64,000 bases of DNA from Bradyrhizobium forestalis (GTDB lineage Bacteria; Pseudomonadota; Alphaproteobacteria; Rhizobiales; Xanthobacteraceae). The first letter of the stretch is position 1. The number at the start of each line of letters is the position of its first letter. The position numbers and the translations under genes are program-made. This document shows positions 1-9,017 of the stretch, piece after piece. The notes below the pieces were generated by a model. The model ran no database searches. It had not been told where the DNA came from and saw nothing but the letters and a program-made list of their open reading frames with translations. The stretch spans positions 62,001 to 126,000 of the forward strand of contig NZ_PGVG01000020.1 of assembly GCF_002795245.1 (NCBI RefSeq). Direction: 5' to 3'.

Positions 1-1038
1 CGCCCATTCGGCGCCCTGCGCGGTCTGCCGCGCACTCACGTCGTCCCAGAACGCCGCATAGCCGTGACCGATGATCGGCTTCTCGGCGACGGCCGCAAGC
101 GCGAACTCCCAGATCGCCGAACGGCCGGTGAAGGTGGGATCGAGCGGAAGCAGCCGCGTCATTGCGCCGAGCGCCGGGCTGAGGACGCTGCCGACCGTCA
201 ACAGGTTCATCGCAGCCAGCGGCACGAAGCAGATGAGCCGCTTCTGCCACAGGCCTGGCGTGACATAGACCAGCGAGGCGAGCGCGTAGATCGCAAGGCA
301 CAGCACCGACGATGTCTTGCCGCCGGTGAAGATCAGGAAGGTGCCGGCCAGCACGGCGATCGCGGGCCCCATCACGAACGAGCCCACGGCCGACAGGTAG
401 ATGCCGACATAGACCAGGATGGTCATCACGGCCGAGGCGATGTTCTTGTGGCCAAAGCTGCCGCGCCAGTCGCCGGCAAGCTGCGGCTCGGTGACGTCGA
501 GGGCCGTGTGGATTGAATATTGCGGCGCGAGGACAACGCCGAGATAGCAAAGCGCGAGCAGCACGAGCGCGGCGGCACCCAGGCACAGGTTGAAGCTGCG
601 CTGCGTCGGCGGCAGCAACGGCAGCAAGACGGCGAGCGACGTCACGCTGGCCGCGAGAACGAATCGCTGGATCGAAACGCCGCGACTCTCGGAGAAGACG
701 ATGTTGATCGCCAACCAGCCCAGGAGGCAGAGATGAAGCGGGGTCAGCAAGCTCTTCAGCGCGGGCGCATCCGAGGCGGCGACACACAGCATTGCGACCG
801 CAGCCAGGAGGCCCCAGGCGATATAGGTCAGCGCCATTCGTCCGCCGACGACGGCGGTGACGTCGGGATTGCGCAGGTCCGGGAACGGATCGAGCGTCAC
901 CAGCACCAGCAGCAGCGCCCCGACCGCGACGAGGCAGCGTGCCGCCCGCACGGCATTGAGCCTTGCAAGGCCGTCGCGCAGGACATGGCCCAACGATCGG
1001 GCCTCGACGTCGATCATGTCAGCCGCGCTGCGGTCCAT
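1..1038 (-). CDS. O-antigen ligase / polysaccharide polymerase-like membrane protein (3' part missing)
   Basis: Reading the minus strand from the ATG at 1038 gives 346 uninterrupted codons that run off the left edge, so the C-terminus is missing. The protein starts MDRSAADMIDVEARS and is mostly hydrophobic helices. A motif GSFGHKNIAS and a later IGHGYAAFW are typical of the Wzy_C/O-antigen ligase superfamily, whose members ligate or polymerise lipid-linked glycans at the periplasmic side of the inner membrane. The start lies three bases after the stop of the upstream glycosyltransferase, so the two are translationally coupled. Family assignment is by motif; whether it acts as ligase or as ExoQ-type polymerase cannot be told. 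The other strand of this stretch has long open frames, but they are Arg/Gln-rich and look like shadows. Confidence 0.85.
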   Translation of the reverse strand, partial: MDRSAADMIDVEARSLGHVLRDGLARLNAVRAARCLVAVGALLLVLVTLDPFPDLRNPDVTAVVGGRMALTYIAWGLLAAVAMLCVAASDAPALKSLLTPLHLCLLGWLAINIVFSESRGVSIQRFVLAASVTSLAVLLPLLPPTQRSFNLCLGAAALVLLALCYLGVVLAPQYSIHTALDVTEPQLAGDWRGSFGHKNIASAVMTILVYVGIYLSAVGSFVMGPAIAVLAGTFLIFTGGKTSSVLCLAIYALASLVYVTPGLWQKRLICFVPLAAMNLLTVGSVLSPALGAMTRLLPLDPTFTGRSAIWEFALAAVAEKPIIGHGYAAFWDDVSARQTAQGAEWA

Positions 1039-1041
1039 GGC

Positions 1042-2109
1042 TCAAGACATTTGGTGACGCCGGAGAAGCTCCGCGTCCTGGCTCAGCCCTGTTGAGCGTC
1101 CGTCAACGGGCCGGCCGGAGGTCTGCGACACCGCTGGCTGCCGCACGATGCTCCGCGCGATCTCATAATATTGCAGCGCCCGTTGCTCCAGCGTGAGATT
1201 GTCCAGGATGTAACCGCGCGGATCGAACTTGCTCGCGGCGCACCCGGCCCAGAAACTATCCCAACCCGCCTCGAACCCCGCGATGTCGGTGAACTTGGCA
1301 CCGCAGCGTTCGTCCCAATACGGCACCGACGATACTGGCGCGAACCTCACCCGGTGCGGATAATAATCGGGGTCGCGCCACGGCCCGCCCGGATCCCAGG
1401 CAAACACCGGCGCGCCGCAGGACAAGGCCTGCTGATAGGCGATGCCCTGGCTCTCGCTCTGGCACAGAAAGATCATCGCCCGCGAACGCGCCAGCGCTGC
1501 CTGATAATCCGCTTCCTTGTAGCTGCCATAGCGCAGCTCCGTGAACGAACGGCCTTCCTTGATGAGCCGGGCGCGAACGGGCTCGATCATCCCCGGCGCA
1601 TAGCGCTCGCGGTCCCAGTGAACCTTGTCGTAGATCAGTACATCGACGGTCTTTTTCGATAGCTCCGACGGCGCCCAGAGATCGGTGTCGATGCCGACGG
1701 GCCAGGCCTCCGTATCGGGCCAATGCGGCCGGTACATGTCGACGTACCAGGGGCCGGGCACCACGACCTTCTTCACCGGCAGACGCTTGAACAAGTCGGG
1801 GTCGTCGAGCGGATGATTGTGGGCGGCAACGCCGAGCAGGATCGGGTTCTTCCACGCGAATTTGTCGAGCAGGAAAGTGCGGCCGACGATGCAGGCAAGC
1901 TCGTCGGGATGCTTGGCGATATGACCGTAATCGTTGACGCGGTAGCGGATGCCGAGCCGGTCGAGCCCCGCACAGAGATTGAGGAACACGCGCAGCTGGC
2001 CGCTCATGCGCGGCTCGCCGAGCAGCAACCGGCGGGCGATGCGCCGCAGATGCCGGTCGCCGGGAAACCAGCGGTCGTCCTTGTCCTCGTAAAAGAGGTT
2101 CAGGATCAT
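1042..2109 (-). CDS. GT-B type glycosyltransferase
   Basis: Probable sugar transferase of the polysaccharide locus, cytoplasmic. The protein has a C-terminal half with FLCQSESQGIAYQQALSCG, the nucleotide-sugar binding signature region of GT-B (GT4-like) enzymes, where the glutamate-rich loop contacts the donor. The N-terminal half begins at MILNLFYEDKDDRWF. An upstream GTG at 2217 would add 36 residues of low-complexity basic sequence with no recognisable ribosome binding site. I therefore prefer the ATG at 2109, though this too lacks a strong Shine-Dalgarno and the start is uncertain. Stop and next gene (O-antigen ligase-like) are three bases apart. Donor and acceptor cannot be predicted. 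Confidence 0.75.
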   Translation of the reverse strand: MILNLFYEDKDDRWFPGDRHLRRIARRLLLGEPRMSGQLRVFLNLCAGLDRLGIRYRVNDYGHIAKHPDELACIVGRTFLLDKFAWKNPILLGVAAHNHPLDDPDLFKRLPVKKVVVPGPWYVDMYRPHWPDTEAWPVGIDTDLWAPSELSKKTVDVLIYDKVHWDRERYAPGMIEPVRARLIKEGRSFTELRYGSYKEADYQAALARSRAMIFLCQSESQGIAYQQALSCGAPVFAWDPGGPWRDPDYYPHRVRFAPVSSVPYWDERCGAKFTDIAGFEAGWDSFWAGCAASKFDPRGYILDNLTLEQRALQYYEIARSIVRQPAVSQTSGRPVDGRSTGLSQDAELLRRHQMS

Positions 2110-2364
2110 CGCATCGGGGTCGCGTTCGAACGTCTTTGCGGGCACTGGATCCATCCGCGGCAGTCCGATGCGCATTCTCGCATGCGATCGGCTGCCGCAC
2201 TCTTCGAAATTTGCCACAGGCTTAATGCCAGCGACTTAACGTTATTCTACGAAACTCGCGACCCGCGCGGCTTCGCTGCAATGATTTGACTGCAATGCGA
2301 GTATCATCCGCTGGCAACCGGGGCTGCGACCGCCAGCGTTGCCGGCGCGGCAGACAGGCCCTGG

Positions 2365-2379
2365 TTAACAGATCATTAA
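2365..2379. promoter_or_regulatory. CtrA-type box TTAA-N7-TTAA
   Basis: The sequence TTAACAGATCATTAA matches the full alphaproteobacterial CtrA consensus TTAA-N7-TTAA exactly. It lies 14 bases before the proposed TTG start of the GT2 gene at 2394 and in the divergent gap with the GT-B gene. A match can occur by chance, but in GC-rich DNA an exact one inside a promoter gap is uncommon. Binding is inference. Confidence 0.4.
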
Positions 2380-2393
2380 AGGCGAGCCGTAAC

Positions 2394-3380
2394 TTGATCA
2401 CCGCCGAAGACGTTCTCGAACTGCCAGCCGCCTCCCGCGCGGCAGCGCCGGCGCGCTTCCCGCTTCAGGTCGGCTCGGCCTCATCGGTCTCCGTCGTCAT
2501 TCCCGCCAAGAACGCCGCAGCCTATGTCGGCGAAACCCTCGCCAGCGCGCTGGCGCAACGCGAGGTGACCGAGGTGATCGTCGTCGACGACGGCTCGACC
2601 GACGACACCTCTGCAATCGTGCGGGGCGTGCGCGACCCGCGGTTGCGCTTGATCCACAACGATTCCGCGGGCGTATCGGCCGCGCGCAATCTCGGCGCGC
2701 GACAGGCAAGCGGCGAGTGGCTGCTCTTCCTCGATGCCGACGACCTCCTGCGCCCCGGTGCGGTGGCGGCACTCCTTTCGGCTGCGCGCGGTGCTCCGCG
2801 CGCAGTTCTCGTCTACGGCGACTACAACACGATCGATGGCGAAGGACGGCAGATCGGCCGACGCGAGCTTTTGAAGGGACGCCGCAAACCATCAGGCGAC
2901 GTGCTGGTGCGGCTCACGGCCGGGAACTTCATCGTCAACGGTGGCGTTGTGCTCACCCGTGCGGAGGCCTTCCGCGCCATCGGCGGTTTCGACGTCTCTC
3001 TCAGATATTGCGAGGACTGGCATTGCTGGTGCCGGCTTGCGGCGATCGGCGAGTTCGAATTCGCGCCAAAGCTTCTGCTGGACTATCGCCTGCATACGGC
3101 CAACACGATGAACGCCGCGGTGCGAACCCCGCAGGATTTCTTGCCGGCGGTCGCACGCGTCTTCGATGATGGGCTGATCCTGGCGAGACTCCCCGAGGGC
3201 GCGGCGCGTGGGTTGCGCCAGGCTGCCGAGATTCATCTCGTCACCTATTCGGCGATGCAAGCGGTCCGCTTCGGCCGATATCGCGAAGCCCTCGCCTATC
3301 TCGCGATGGTCGGCCGGCGGTCGTTCAAATCGCTGCCACGCTCCGCAATCAGGGTCGCCCTTGCCGGTTTCGGCATCTAG
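2394..3380 (+). CDS. Family 2 glycosyltransferase
   Basis: GT-A fold glycosyltransferase, likely adding a sugar to the lipid-linked repeat unit on the cytoplasmic face of the membrane. The start of the domain reads SVVIPAKNAAAYVGETL, followed by VIVVDDGSTDDT (donor-binding aspartates) and LLFLDADDLL (the DxD metal site). YCEDWHCWCRLA supplies the catalytic ED-type acidic pair. About 328 residues from a TTG at 2394, which follows a GGCGAGC purine-rich stretch. Earlier in-frame starts back to 2286 add a basic, unconserved-looking leader and would overlap the CtrA-like box. Divergent from the GT-B gene and convergent with the next GT2 gene. Confidence 0.85.
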   Translation: MITAEDVLELPAASRAAAPARFPLQVGSASSVSVVIPAKNAAAYVGETLASALAQREVTEVIVVDDGSTDDTSAIVRGVRDPRLRLIHNDSAGVSAARNLGARQASGEWLLFLDADDLLRPGAVAALLSAARGAPRAVLVYGDYNTIDGEGRQIGRRELLKGRRKPSGDVLVRLTAGNFIVNGGVVLTRAEAFRAIGGFDVSLRYCEDWHCWCRLAAIGEFEFAPKLLLDYRLHTANTMNAAVRTPQDFLPAVARVFDDGLILARLPEGAARGLRQAAEIHLVTYSAMQAVRFGRYREALAYLAMVGRRSFKSLPRSAIRVALAGFGI

Positions 3381-3395
3381 TCCGTCGCAGCCGGA

Positions 3396-4424
3396 TCAAG
3401 ACACGATCTTCGAGGCCTCATAAGGCCTCGGCTCGAGGCCGAAGGCCGCCAAGGCGGCGCCAAACGCAACCATCACGGGATGCATCGCGACGACGGCTTT
3501 CGACGACGTCAACAGGGCTGCGGCGCGAAGCAGCGAGAGCGGTAGCCGTCCAAGCATCTGCGCAAACACCCGCGCCCGCGCCGCTGCGCTTCGCGCGGCC
3601 TTGGACTGCACACGATAATTGATCGCACCGATGCGCAGGCCGCGCTTTGCGATCCAGCGGAGGCTGGTGCGGTTGTGCGGCACGGTCTCGGTGATGACGG
3701 CCTCCGCCGTCCAGTGGAACAGCATGCCGGCGTCACGGCACCGCACGAAGAAATCACAATCGCCGCCGCCGAGGAAATTGAAGCGCAGGTCGAACGCGGG
3801 ACGATCGAACCGTTCGAAGGCGGCACGCGTGATCAGACAATTGCCGCAGCCGTAAATCAGCGGCACCGCACCGCTGTAGTCGTAGGCGGGACAGAAGGCG
3901 GGATGACGCGAAAGCCAGGGCTTGCTGTCGTCGTCGAAGACCGGCAGCACCGGCCCGCCGACCACGTCGGCACCGGTCGCCTCCGCAGTGCGGACCATCA
4001 GCTCGAGCCAGTCGGGCGAGGCAATCTCGTCGTCGTCGATCATCAGGAAACGGGTCGCGGCGGGAAACAGCCCCAGCGCCGTCTCAAATGCAGCATTGAT
4101 CGCGTGGCAGTTCCCCTGCCGCTTCTCGATGAGGCAAACGCCCCGGAGCCTGCCGGCAGCCAGAAACTCTGCCGCAACCGGCGCGCTTTCGCGCCGCGCG
4201 GCATCGTTCTCGACCATGACGACGGCAAAGGAACGCGGGGTGCGCTGGTTAGCCAGCGATTCCAGCGTGAGCCGCAGGTGCTGCGGACGGCGGAAGCAGG
4301 GAATGCAGACGACGACGCCGACCGACAGGTCGATGACCGCAGAGCTCGCCACGATTTCCCGGTTGGGATCGCGCACGGCATCCAAGATGTGCGCCACAGA
4401 CAGGACTGTCGGGATCAATGTCAT
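3396..4424 (-). CDS. Family 2 glycosyltransferase
   Basis: A 342-residue GT2 enzyme. Motifs in order: VVVCIPCFRRPQHLRLTL (N-terminal Rossmann start), VVMVENDAA (first acidic site), FLMIDDDEIAS (DxD) and FLGGGDCDFFVRC (acceptor-side acidic motif). The C-terminal about 60 residues include hydrophobic stretches such as PLSLLRAAALL that may sit at the membrane. It resembles ExoM/ExoU-like glucosyltransferases of rhizobial exopolysaccharide clusters, but sugar specificity is unknown. It converges on the preceding GT2 gene with 15 bases between the stops. Confidence 0.85.
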   Translation of the reverse strand: MTLIPTVLSVAHILDAVRDPNREIVASSAVIDLSVGVVVCIPCFRRPQHLRLTLESLANQRTPRSFAVVMVENDAARRESAPVAAEFLAAGRLRGVCLIEKRQGNCHAINAAFETALGLFPAATRFLMIDDDEIASPDWLELMVRTAEATGADVVGGPVLPVFDDDSKPWLSRHPAFCPAYDYSGAVPLIYGCGNCLITRAAFERFDRPAFDLRFNFLGGGDCDFFVRCRDAGMLFHWTAEAVITETVPHNRTSLRWIAKRGLRIGAINYRVQSKAARSAAARARVFAQMLGRLPLSLLRAAALLTSSKAVVAMHPVMVAFGAALAAFGLEPRPYEASKIVS

Positions 4425-4619
4425 GACGCTCTAGATGTCCGAGATATATTGAAAAAGCCCTGCTTCGATCACGCGTCCCACGACGACACATCGCCGCGGG
4501 ACAGATGCGTCCCAAAACAGACGGCTGCCGGGCGGCACATCGCCGCCAAATCTACCGGACGCGATACTGCAATTGGCGGTCCATGCGCCGACGCGGCCCC
4601 CAACATGAACAATGCCGTA

Positions 4620-4641
4620 GTTAATGCACATGCGCATTAAC
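4620..4641. promoter_or_regulatory. Perfect inverted repeat GTTAATGC-N6-GCATTAAC
   Basis: Eight-base arms match perfectly around ACATGC. It lies in the 324-base divergent gap between the GT2 gene (start 4424) and the methyltransferase gene (start 4749), 108 bases upstream of the latter. The shape suits a dimeric repressor or activator operator. Nothing else recognisable was seen in 4425-4748. Confidence 0.4.
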
Positions 4642-4748
4642 CCGACCGTAAGCACTGCGACCGGTGAGACCGTGCGGCACCGGATTTGCTCTTCGGGCAA
4701 GCGCGTTTTTTCCTGTAAATTTGAATAGAACAAGCGCGGTCAGAAAAT

Positions 4749-5549
4749 ATGAACAAGCCAGCCACGATCGATTTCGCGACAGCCACGGCGATCCAAATCC
4801 CTGCGGCCGCGACATATACCCAGGCACTTCATGATCTCGTCCCCGGCGAAGCCCGCGACAGCCTGCTCGCCGTCCATGAGGTGCTGTGCCGCGAGCTGCC
4901 GCAGGGCCGGCTCGCGATCTATGAAGCCGGCGGCGGCTCATGCAGCGTTCTGCCACCGGAATTGCTGAGCCGCAGCAAGGTCACCGTCGTCGACATCGAC
5001 GAGGATCAGGTCCGCAACAACACCTACGCCGACGAGGCGATCCTCGGCGACGTCCAGACCCACCGCTTCGGCCGCGAGACCTTCGATCTCGTGATCTGCT
5101 ACAACGTGATCGAGCATTTGCCTGATGTCGACGCCGCGCTCCTGAACTTCCGTGACGCGCTCAAGCGCGGCGGGATGATCCTGATCGGCGCGCCCAATCC
5201 GCGCTCGCTCTCCGGGGTCGTCACCAAATATTCGCCGCACTGGTTTCACGTCTGGTTCTACCGGCACATCCGGGGCATCAAGGACGCTGGCCTGCCCGGC
5301 GAGCCGCCATTCCCGACGTTCTTCCATCCGCTGGTGACGCTGCCCCGGCTCGAAGCATTCGCCGCCGCCAACGGCCTCGAGATGATCTATCGTCGTGAGG
5401 TCGAAAGTCCGCGCTATCCCGAGATGCGACGGCGCAAGCAGCTGTTTGCGGCCCTGGTCGACGCCGGCGCCGCGGTGCTGAACGCCGTGCTCCCGCGCGG
5501 CACCGACGTCCGCCGCGGCGACTATCACGTCATCCTGCGGAAGCGCTGA
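4749..5549 (+). CDS. Class I SAM-dependent methyltransferase
   Basis: A 266-residue Rossmann-fold methyltransferase. Motif I is IYEAGGGSCSVL (SAM-binding glycine loop), followed by VTVVDIDEDQV (acidic residue for the ribose hydroxyls). Then DLVICYNVIEHLPDVDAAL matches motif IV of the Methyltransf_11/23 group, and GGMILIGAPNPRSL the following strand. The position inside the polysaccharide locus suggests methylation of a sugar or lipid carrier, which is inference. It is followed by a 280-base gap before the Wzz/ExoP-like gene. Confidence 0.85.
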   Translation: MNKPATIDFATATAIQIPAAATYTQALHDLVPGEARDSLLAVHEVLCRELPQGRLAIYEAGGGSCSVLPPELLSRSKVTVVDIDEDQVRNNTYADEAILGDVQTHRFGRETFDLVICYNVIEHLPDVDAALLNFRDALKRGGMILIGAPNPRSLSGVVTKYSPHWFHVWFYRHIRGIKDAGLPGEPPFPTFFHPLVTLPRLEAFAAANGLEMIYRREVESPRYPEMRRRKQLFAALVDAGAAVLNAVLPRGTDVRRGDYHVILRKR

Positions 5550-5611
5550 ACAGCCATGCGCGCGCAGTTGATCGCACGACGAGCGACGCGTCGCTGGCCC
5601 GCCGCGCGCGG

Positions 5612-5624
5612 TAACGAACCGTTA
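5612..5624. promoter_or_regulatory. Short inverted repeat TAACG-AAC-CGTTA
   Basis: A perfect 5-base-arm palindrome in the 280-base gap upstream of the Wzz/ExoP-like gene. It is short enough to arise by chance. It is noted because the same gap must hold the promoter of the 5830-10010 operon. An 82-93 codon open frame also runs through this gap but has no protein-like features. Confidence 0.2.
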
Positions 5625-5829
5625 ATCTCTGGGGGATTTCGGCGTCACGGCGACGCCGCGAAGAGCAGCATGCGCTTAAACTCTTTGTTTGCCATTTCGG
5701 TGAATAGTCCCTCAATGAGTATGGTTAATTTTCCCTGTTGCGTTGATTGGGCACCTATATCCCGGGTACGTGGCGTAAAGCGAAGAGTAACCCCTCAGCC
5801 CGCGGCAGTTGGAATGAAAGCTGGGGATC

Positions 5830-8202
5830 ATGCTTGACTATAACCAGCCGATCGATCGGACCGGAGCGGAGGCCTCGCAGCGGAAGCCTCAGGCCGGCTT
5901 CAACGTGCTGGAGCTGGCCAATTTGCTCTGGCGGCGAAAGGTAGCGATCACCGCGGCCGCCCTGCTCGGCGCGACGCTCGCAGTCACCATCGGCAAGAGC
6001 GTGACGCCCCGCTACACCGCGACCGCTCAGCTCTATGTCGACCCGCGCGAGCTTCAACTGGTCGACCGCGAGCTCACGCCCCGCGCGCAGGACGTCTCCG
6101 GCATGTCCATGGTGGTGGAGAGCCAGGCCCGCCTGATCACCTCCAACAGCGTGCTGCTCCAGGTCATCCAGCAGGCCGGTCTCGACAAGGATCCCGAATT
6201 CGGCGGCGGCGAGGCTGCGAGCCTGATGGCGTCGCTGCTCGGCCTGATCGGCCTGCAGCCCCGCACGCCCTCCGCCGCGGAGAGGAAGGAAGTGCAGCTC
6301 GCGGCGCTCGAGGCGCTGAACAGGCACATCACGATCCGCAAGACCGAGAAGAGCTTCATCGTCGACATCGAGGTCTGGTCGACAGAGCCTGCGAAAGCGG
6401 CGATGCTGGCCAACACACTGACCAATGCCTACCTCGCCGAATCCCGCAACTCGCAGGCTTCGGCCGCACGGCGCGCCACCAACGATCTGTCCAGCCGCCT
6501 GAAGGAGCTGCGCGAGCGGCTGCGCAACGCCGAGACCGCGCTCGCCACCTACAAGGCGCAGAACAATTTCGTCGGCACCCAGGATGCGCTGATCAGCGAC
6601 CAGCAGCTCTCCGCCAGCAACCAGCGGCTTTCCGCGGCCCGTGCGGCGACGATGGATGCGCAGGCGCGGCTCGACCAGATCGAGGCGAGCCGGCGCACCG
6701 CGGCCGATGCCGGCGCGATTCCGGAGGCGCTGCAATCGCCAACCATCGCCAATCTGCGCGCGCAATATGCCGATGCCCGCAAGAAATATGCGGAGCAAGC
6801 CGCCGAACTCGGGCCGCGTCATCCGGCGCTGCGCCAGACCGAGAAGCAGGTCGAGGACCTCAAGCGCACCATCAACGAGGAGATCGACCGCTTCGCTCAG
6901 TCCGCCAAGAACGATTTGACGCGGGCCCGCGATTTTGAAGCCTCGCTCAACCGGGCGCTGGAAGCGCAGAAGCGGCAGAGCGTCCAGCTCAGCCAGGCCG
7001 CGGTGCGCTTGCGCGAGCTCGAGCGCGAAGCCGATGCCAGCCGCGACGTCTATCAATCCTTTCTCAAGCGCTCCCGCGAGACCGAGGAGCAGGAGAGCCT
7101 GAACACCTCGGCGGCTCGAGTTATTGGCGAAGCGACAGTGCCGCAGCGGCGCTCGTTCCCGCCGGCGATGAGCCTGTTCGCCATGATCGGCTTCATGTTC
7201 GGTGCGATTGCGGCGTCAAGCTGGTTCGTCGCGGTCGAGCTCCTGCTCACCGGCGCGACCACACCGGCGCCGACGCCGGCCCGCCCACAACGCACGCCGG
7301 CGCCGGATGCAACGCGGGCTCCGCAGCGCGTGCGGCCTTCGGAGGCTTCGCCGCCTCAGCCGGCCTCGCGAGCTGTGGAAGGTGAACAGATTCCGCCGGA
7401 ACTTGCCGCGCCCCCGCTCCAGCCTGCGATGGTCGAAAAGCCCCTGATCGAAAAGCCGCTGATCGCACGCTTCCAGGAGGCCGATGTCATCCACACGCTC
7501 GGCGCCATACTCGCCACCGGCGGCGGCGTCGACCTCACACGGCTGGGCTGGCCGACGCTCCGCCCCGGTTTTCCGCTGACGACGCTGCTCAACGCCTGGC
7601 GTGACATGCGCGCCGCCGCGGCGCGGCGCGCCGACGACAAGGCGATGCCGGTCATTGCGCTCGTCGGTGCCGGCAAGACCACCGGGCGCAGCGTGACCGC
7701 GCTGAATTTCGCGCTGGCAGCCGCGCGCGACGGCGCCCGCGTGCTGATGATCGATGCCGACCATCAGGCCCGCACGCTCTCGAACAAGGTCATCCGTCCC
7801 GGCAAGAGCGAACCGAGCCGGCTCGGCTGGCTCTCGATCGGCAGCAAGGACGCACGCGAGATCAAGTCGGTCAACGGCATCTCGGTGCTGCCGGCCGCGG
7901 AGGGCGACGCCGGCAAGGCTGCCGAGGCGGTCCGCAGGGCGATCGCGCAGGCCCGTTCCGCCGGCGGGTATGATCTCGTGATCCTCGACGGCCCGGCGAT
8001 GCCACTCTCGGCCGGCGGCCGCAAGCTGCTCGACGACATCGACTCGCTGCTGGCCGTGCTGCCGACCAGCCACGACGTCAACGACAGCCTGGAAGAGATC
8101 CTGGCCGCGCTCGGCCCCGTCGAGCGCAAGCTCGTCGGCGTCGTGCTCGACGAGCTCACCCCTGCAATCCAAACGCGCCAGCGAGGCAGACAATATGCTT
8201 GA
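5830..8202 (+). CDS. Wzz/ExoP-type polysaccharide chain-length and export protein with C-terminal P-loop ATPase domain
   Basis: A 790-residue inner-membrane protein that controls chain length and export of polysaccharide. Order: cytoplasmic start; first membrane helix about 38-56; periplasmic Wzz region with long coiled coil about 200-420; second helix about 440-466; Pro/Ala-rich linker about 470-540; P-loop domain from about 600. Walker A reads GAGKTTG with Lys616, Walker A' VLMIDAD (Asp642, Asp644), Walker B VILDGPA (Asp720). Bacterial tyrosine kinases of this family normally end in several tyrosines. Here the tail is RQRGRQYA with only Tyr789, so autophosphorylation is doubtful. The last 8 bases overlap the next gene. 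Confidence 0.9.
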   Translation: MLDYNQPIDRTGAEASQRKPQAGFNVLELANLLWRRKVAITAAALLGATLAVTIGKSVTPRYTATAQLYVDPRELQLVDRELTPRAQDVSGMSMVVESQARLITSNSVLLQVIQQAGLDKDPEFGGGEAASLMASLLGLIGLQPRTPSAAERKEVQLAALEALNRHITIRKTEKSFIVDIEVWSTEPAKAAMLANTLTNAYLAESRNSQASAARRATNDLSSRLKELRERLRNAETALATYKAQNNFVGTQDALISDQQLSASNQRLSAARAATMDAQARLDQIEASRRTAADAGAIPEALQSPTIANLRAQYADARKKYAEQAAELGPRHPALRQTEKQVEDLKRTINEEIDRFAQSAKNDLTRARDFEASLNRALEAQKRQSVQLSQAAVRLRELEREADASRDVYQSFLKRSRETEEQESLNTSAARVIGEATVPQRRSFPPAMSLFAMIGFMFGAIAASSWFVAVELLLTGATTPAPTPARPQRTPAPDATRAPQRVRPSEASPPQPASRAVEGEQIPPELAAPPLQPAMVEKPLIEKPLIARFQEADVIHTLGAILATGGGVDLTRLGWPTLRPGFPLTTLLNAWRDMRAAAARRADDKAMPVIALVGAGKTTGRSVTALNFALAAARDGARVLMIDADHQARTLSNKVIRPGKSEPSRLGWLSIGSKDAREIKSVNGISVLPAAEGDAGKAAEAVRRAIAQARSAGGYDLVILDGPAMPLSAGGRKLLDDIDSLLAVLPTSHDVNDSLEEILAALGPVERKLVGVVLDELTPAIQTRQRGRQYA

Positions 8203-8998
8203 GCGCCGCGTCAACCTCGAGGGACGGGCAGCAACCGCCGACGTGCCGCGGATCACCGTCGGCGGTCTTCGTATGGCCGCGCTCGACCTGGAAGCCACCG
8301 CCGATTTCATGATCGAGGCGACCGATCCAGACAATCGCATCGGCCGCCCGCTGTTCCTGACCTCGGCCAATGGCGAGGTGCTGGCGCGCTGCTCGACCGA
8401 GCCGCAGACCGAGCACCTGTTCCGCGCCGCCGACCTGATCAACGCCGACGGTCAGCCGCTGGTCGCGGCCTCGAAGCTGCAATCCTGGTTCCCGCTGCCG
8501 GAGCGCGTTGCGACCACGGACCTGTTCCACGTCGTCGCGCGCAAGGCGGAAGCGGTCGGCCGCACGTTCTATATGTTCGGCGCAAGCGAGGCCGAGAACG
8601 CCGCTGCGGTCGAGAACGTCCAGAAGATGTATCCGCGCCTCAAGATCGTCGGGCGCAGCCACGGCTATCTGCGCGGCGAGCCGCTGCGTGCCAAGATCGA
8701 GGAGATCAACGCCCTGGCGCCGGACTATCTGTGGGTCGCGCTCGGCGTGCCCAACGAGCAGGCATTCGTGAAGGAATTCACGCCGCATCTGACCAATGTT
8801 GGCGTTATCAAGACATCCGGCGGCCTGTTCAACTTTTTGTCGGGGAGCCGTTCCCGCGCGCCGCAATGGATGCAGAAGATCGGACTCGAATGGGCCTGGC
8901 GCACCTTGCTCGAGCCACGCCGCCTGCTCTGGCGCTATTTGACCACCAACCCCCGCGCGCTCTATCTTCTGTTCAACCGCAACCGCCCCCTCCGCTAA
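8195..8998 (+). CDS. WecG/TagA/CpsF family glycosyltransferase
   Basis: A 267-residue member of GT26, the family that transfers ManNAc-type or glucosyl residues to undecaprenyl-linked intermediates. Family landmarks are FLTSANGEVLARC and LINADGQPLV (the N-terminal T-x-N and DG region), then FYMFGASEAENAAAVENV, LWVALGVPNEQAFV and the C-terminal RAPQWMQKIGLEWAWRTL ending, typical of WecG/TagA proteins. The start ATG lies inside the end of the upstream Wzz/ExoP-like gene, so translation is coupled. galE follows 19 bases later. The sugar transferred is not predictable. Confidence 0.9.
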   Translation: MLERRVNLEGRAATADVPRITVGGLRMAALDLEATADFMIEATDPDNRIGRPLFLTSANGEVLARCSTEPQTEHLFRAADLINADGQPLVAASKLQSWFPLPERVATTDLFHVVARKAEAVGRTFYMFGASEAENAAAVENVQKMYPRLKIVGRSHGYLRGEPLRAKIEEINALAPDYLWVALGVPNEQAFVKEFTPHLTNVGVIKTSGGLFNFLSGSRSRAPQWMQKIGLEWAWRTLLEPRRLLWRYLTTNPRALYLLFNRNRPLR

Positions 8999-9017
8999 GA
9001 GAAGAGCAGAAGACGAC

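Noticed and set aside
5556..5837. 93-codon plus-strand frame before the ExoP-like gene
   Set aside because: Basic, low-complexity start and no family match; it runs through the likely promoter region.
5755..7056. 433-codon minus-strand frame opposite the ExoP-like gene
   Set aside because: Leu/Arg/Gly-rich shadow without a start signal, opposite a certain gene.
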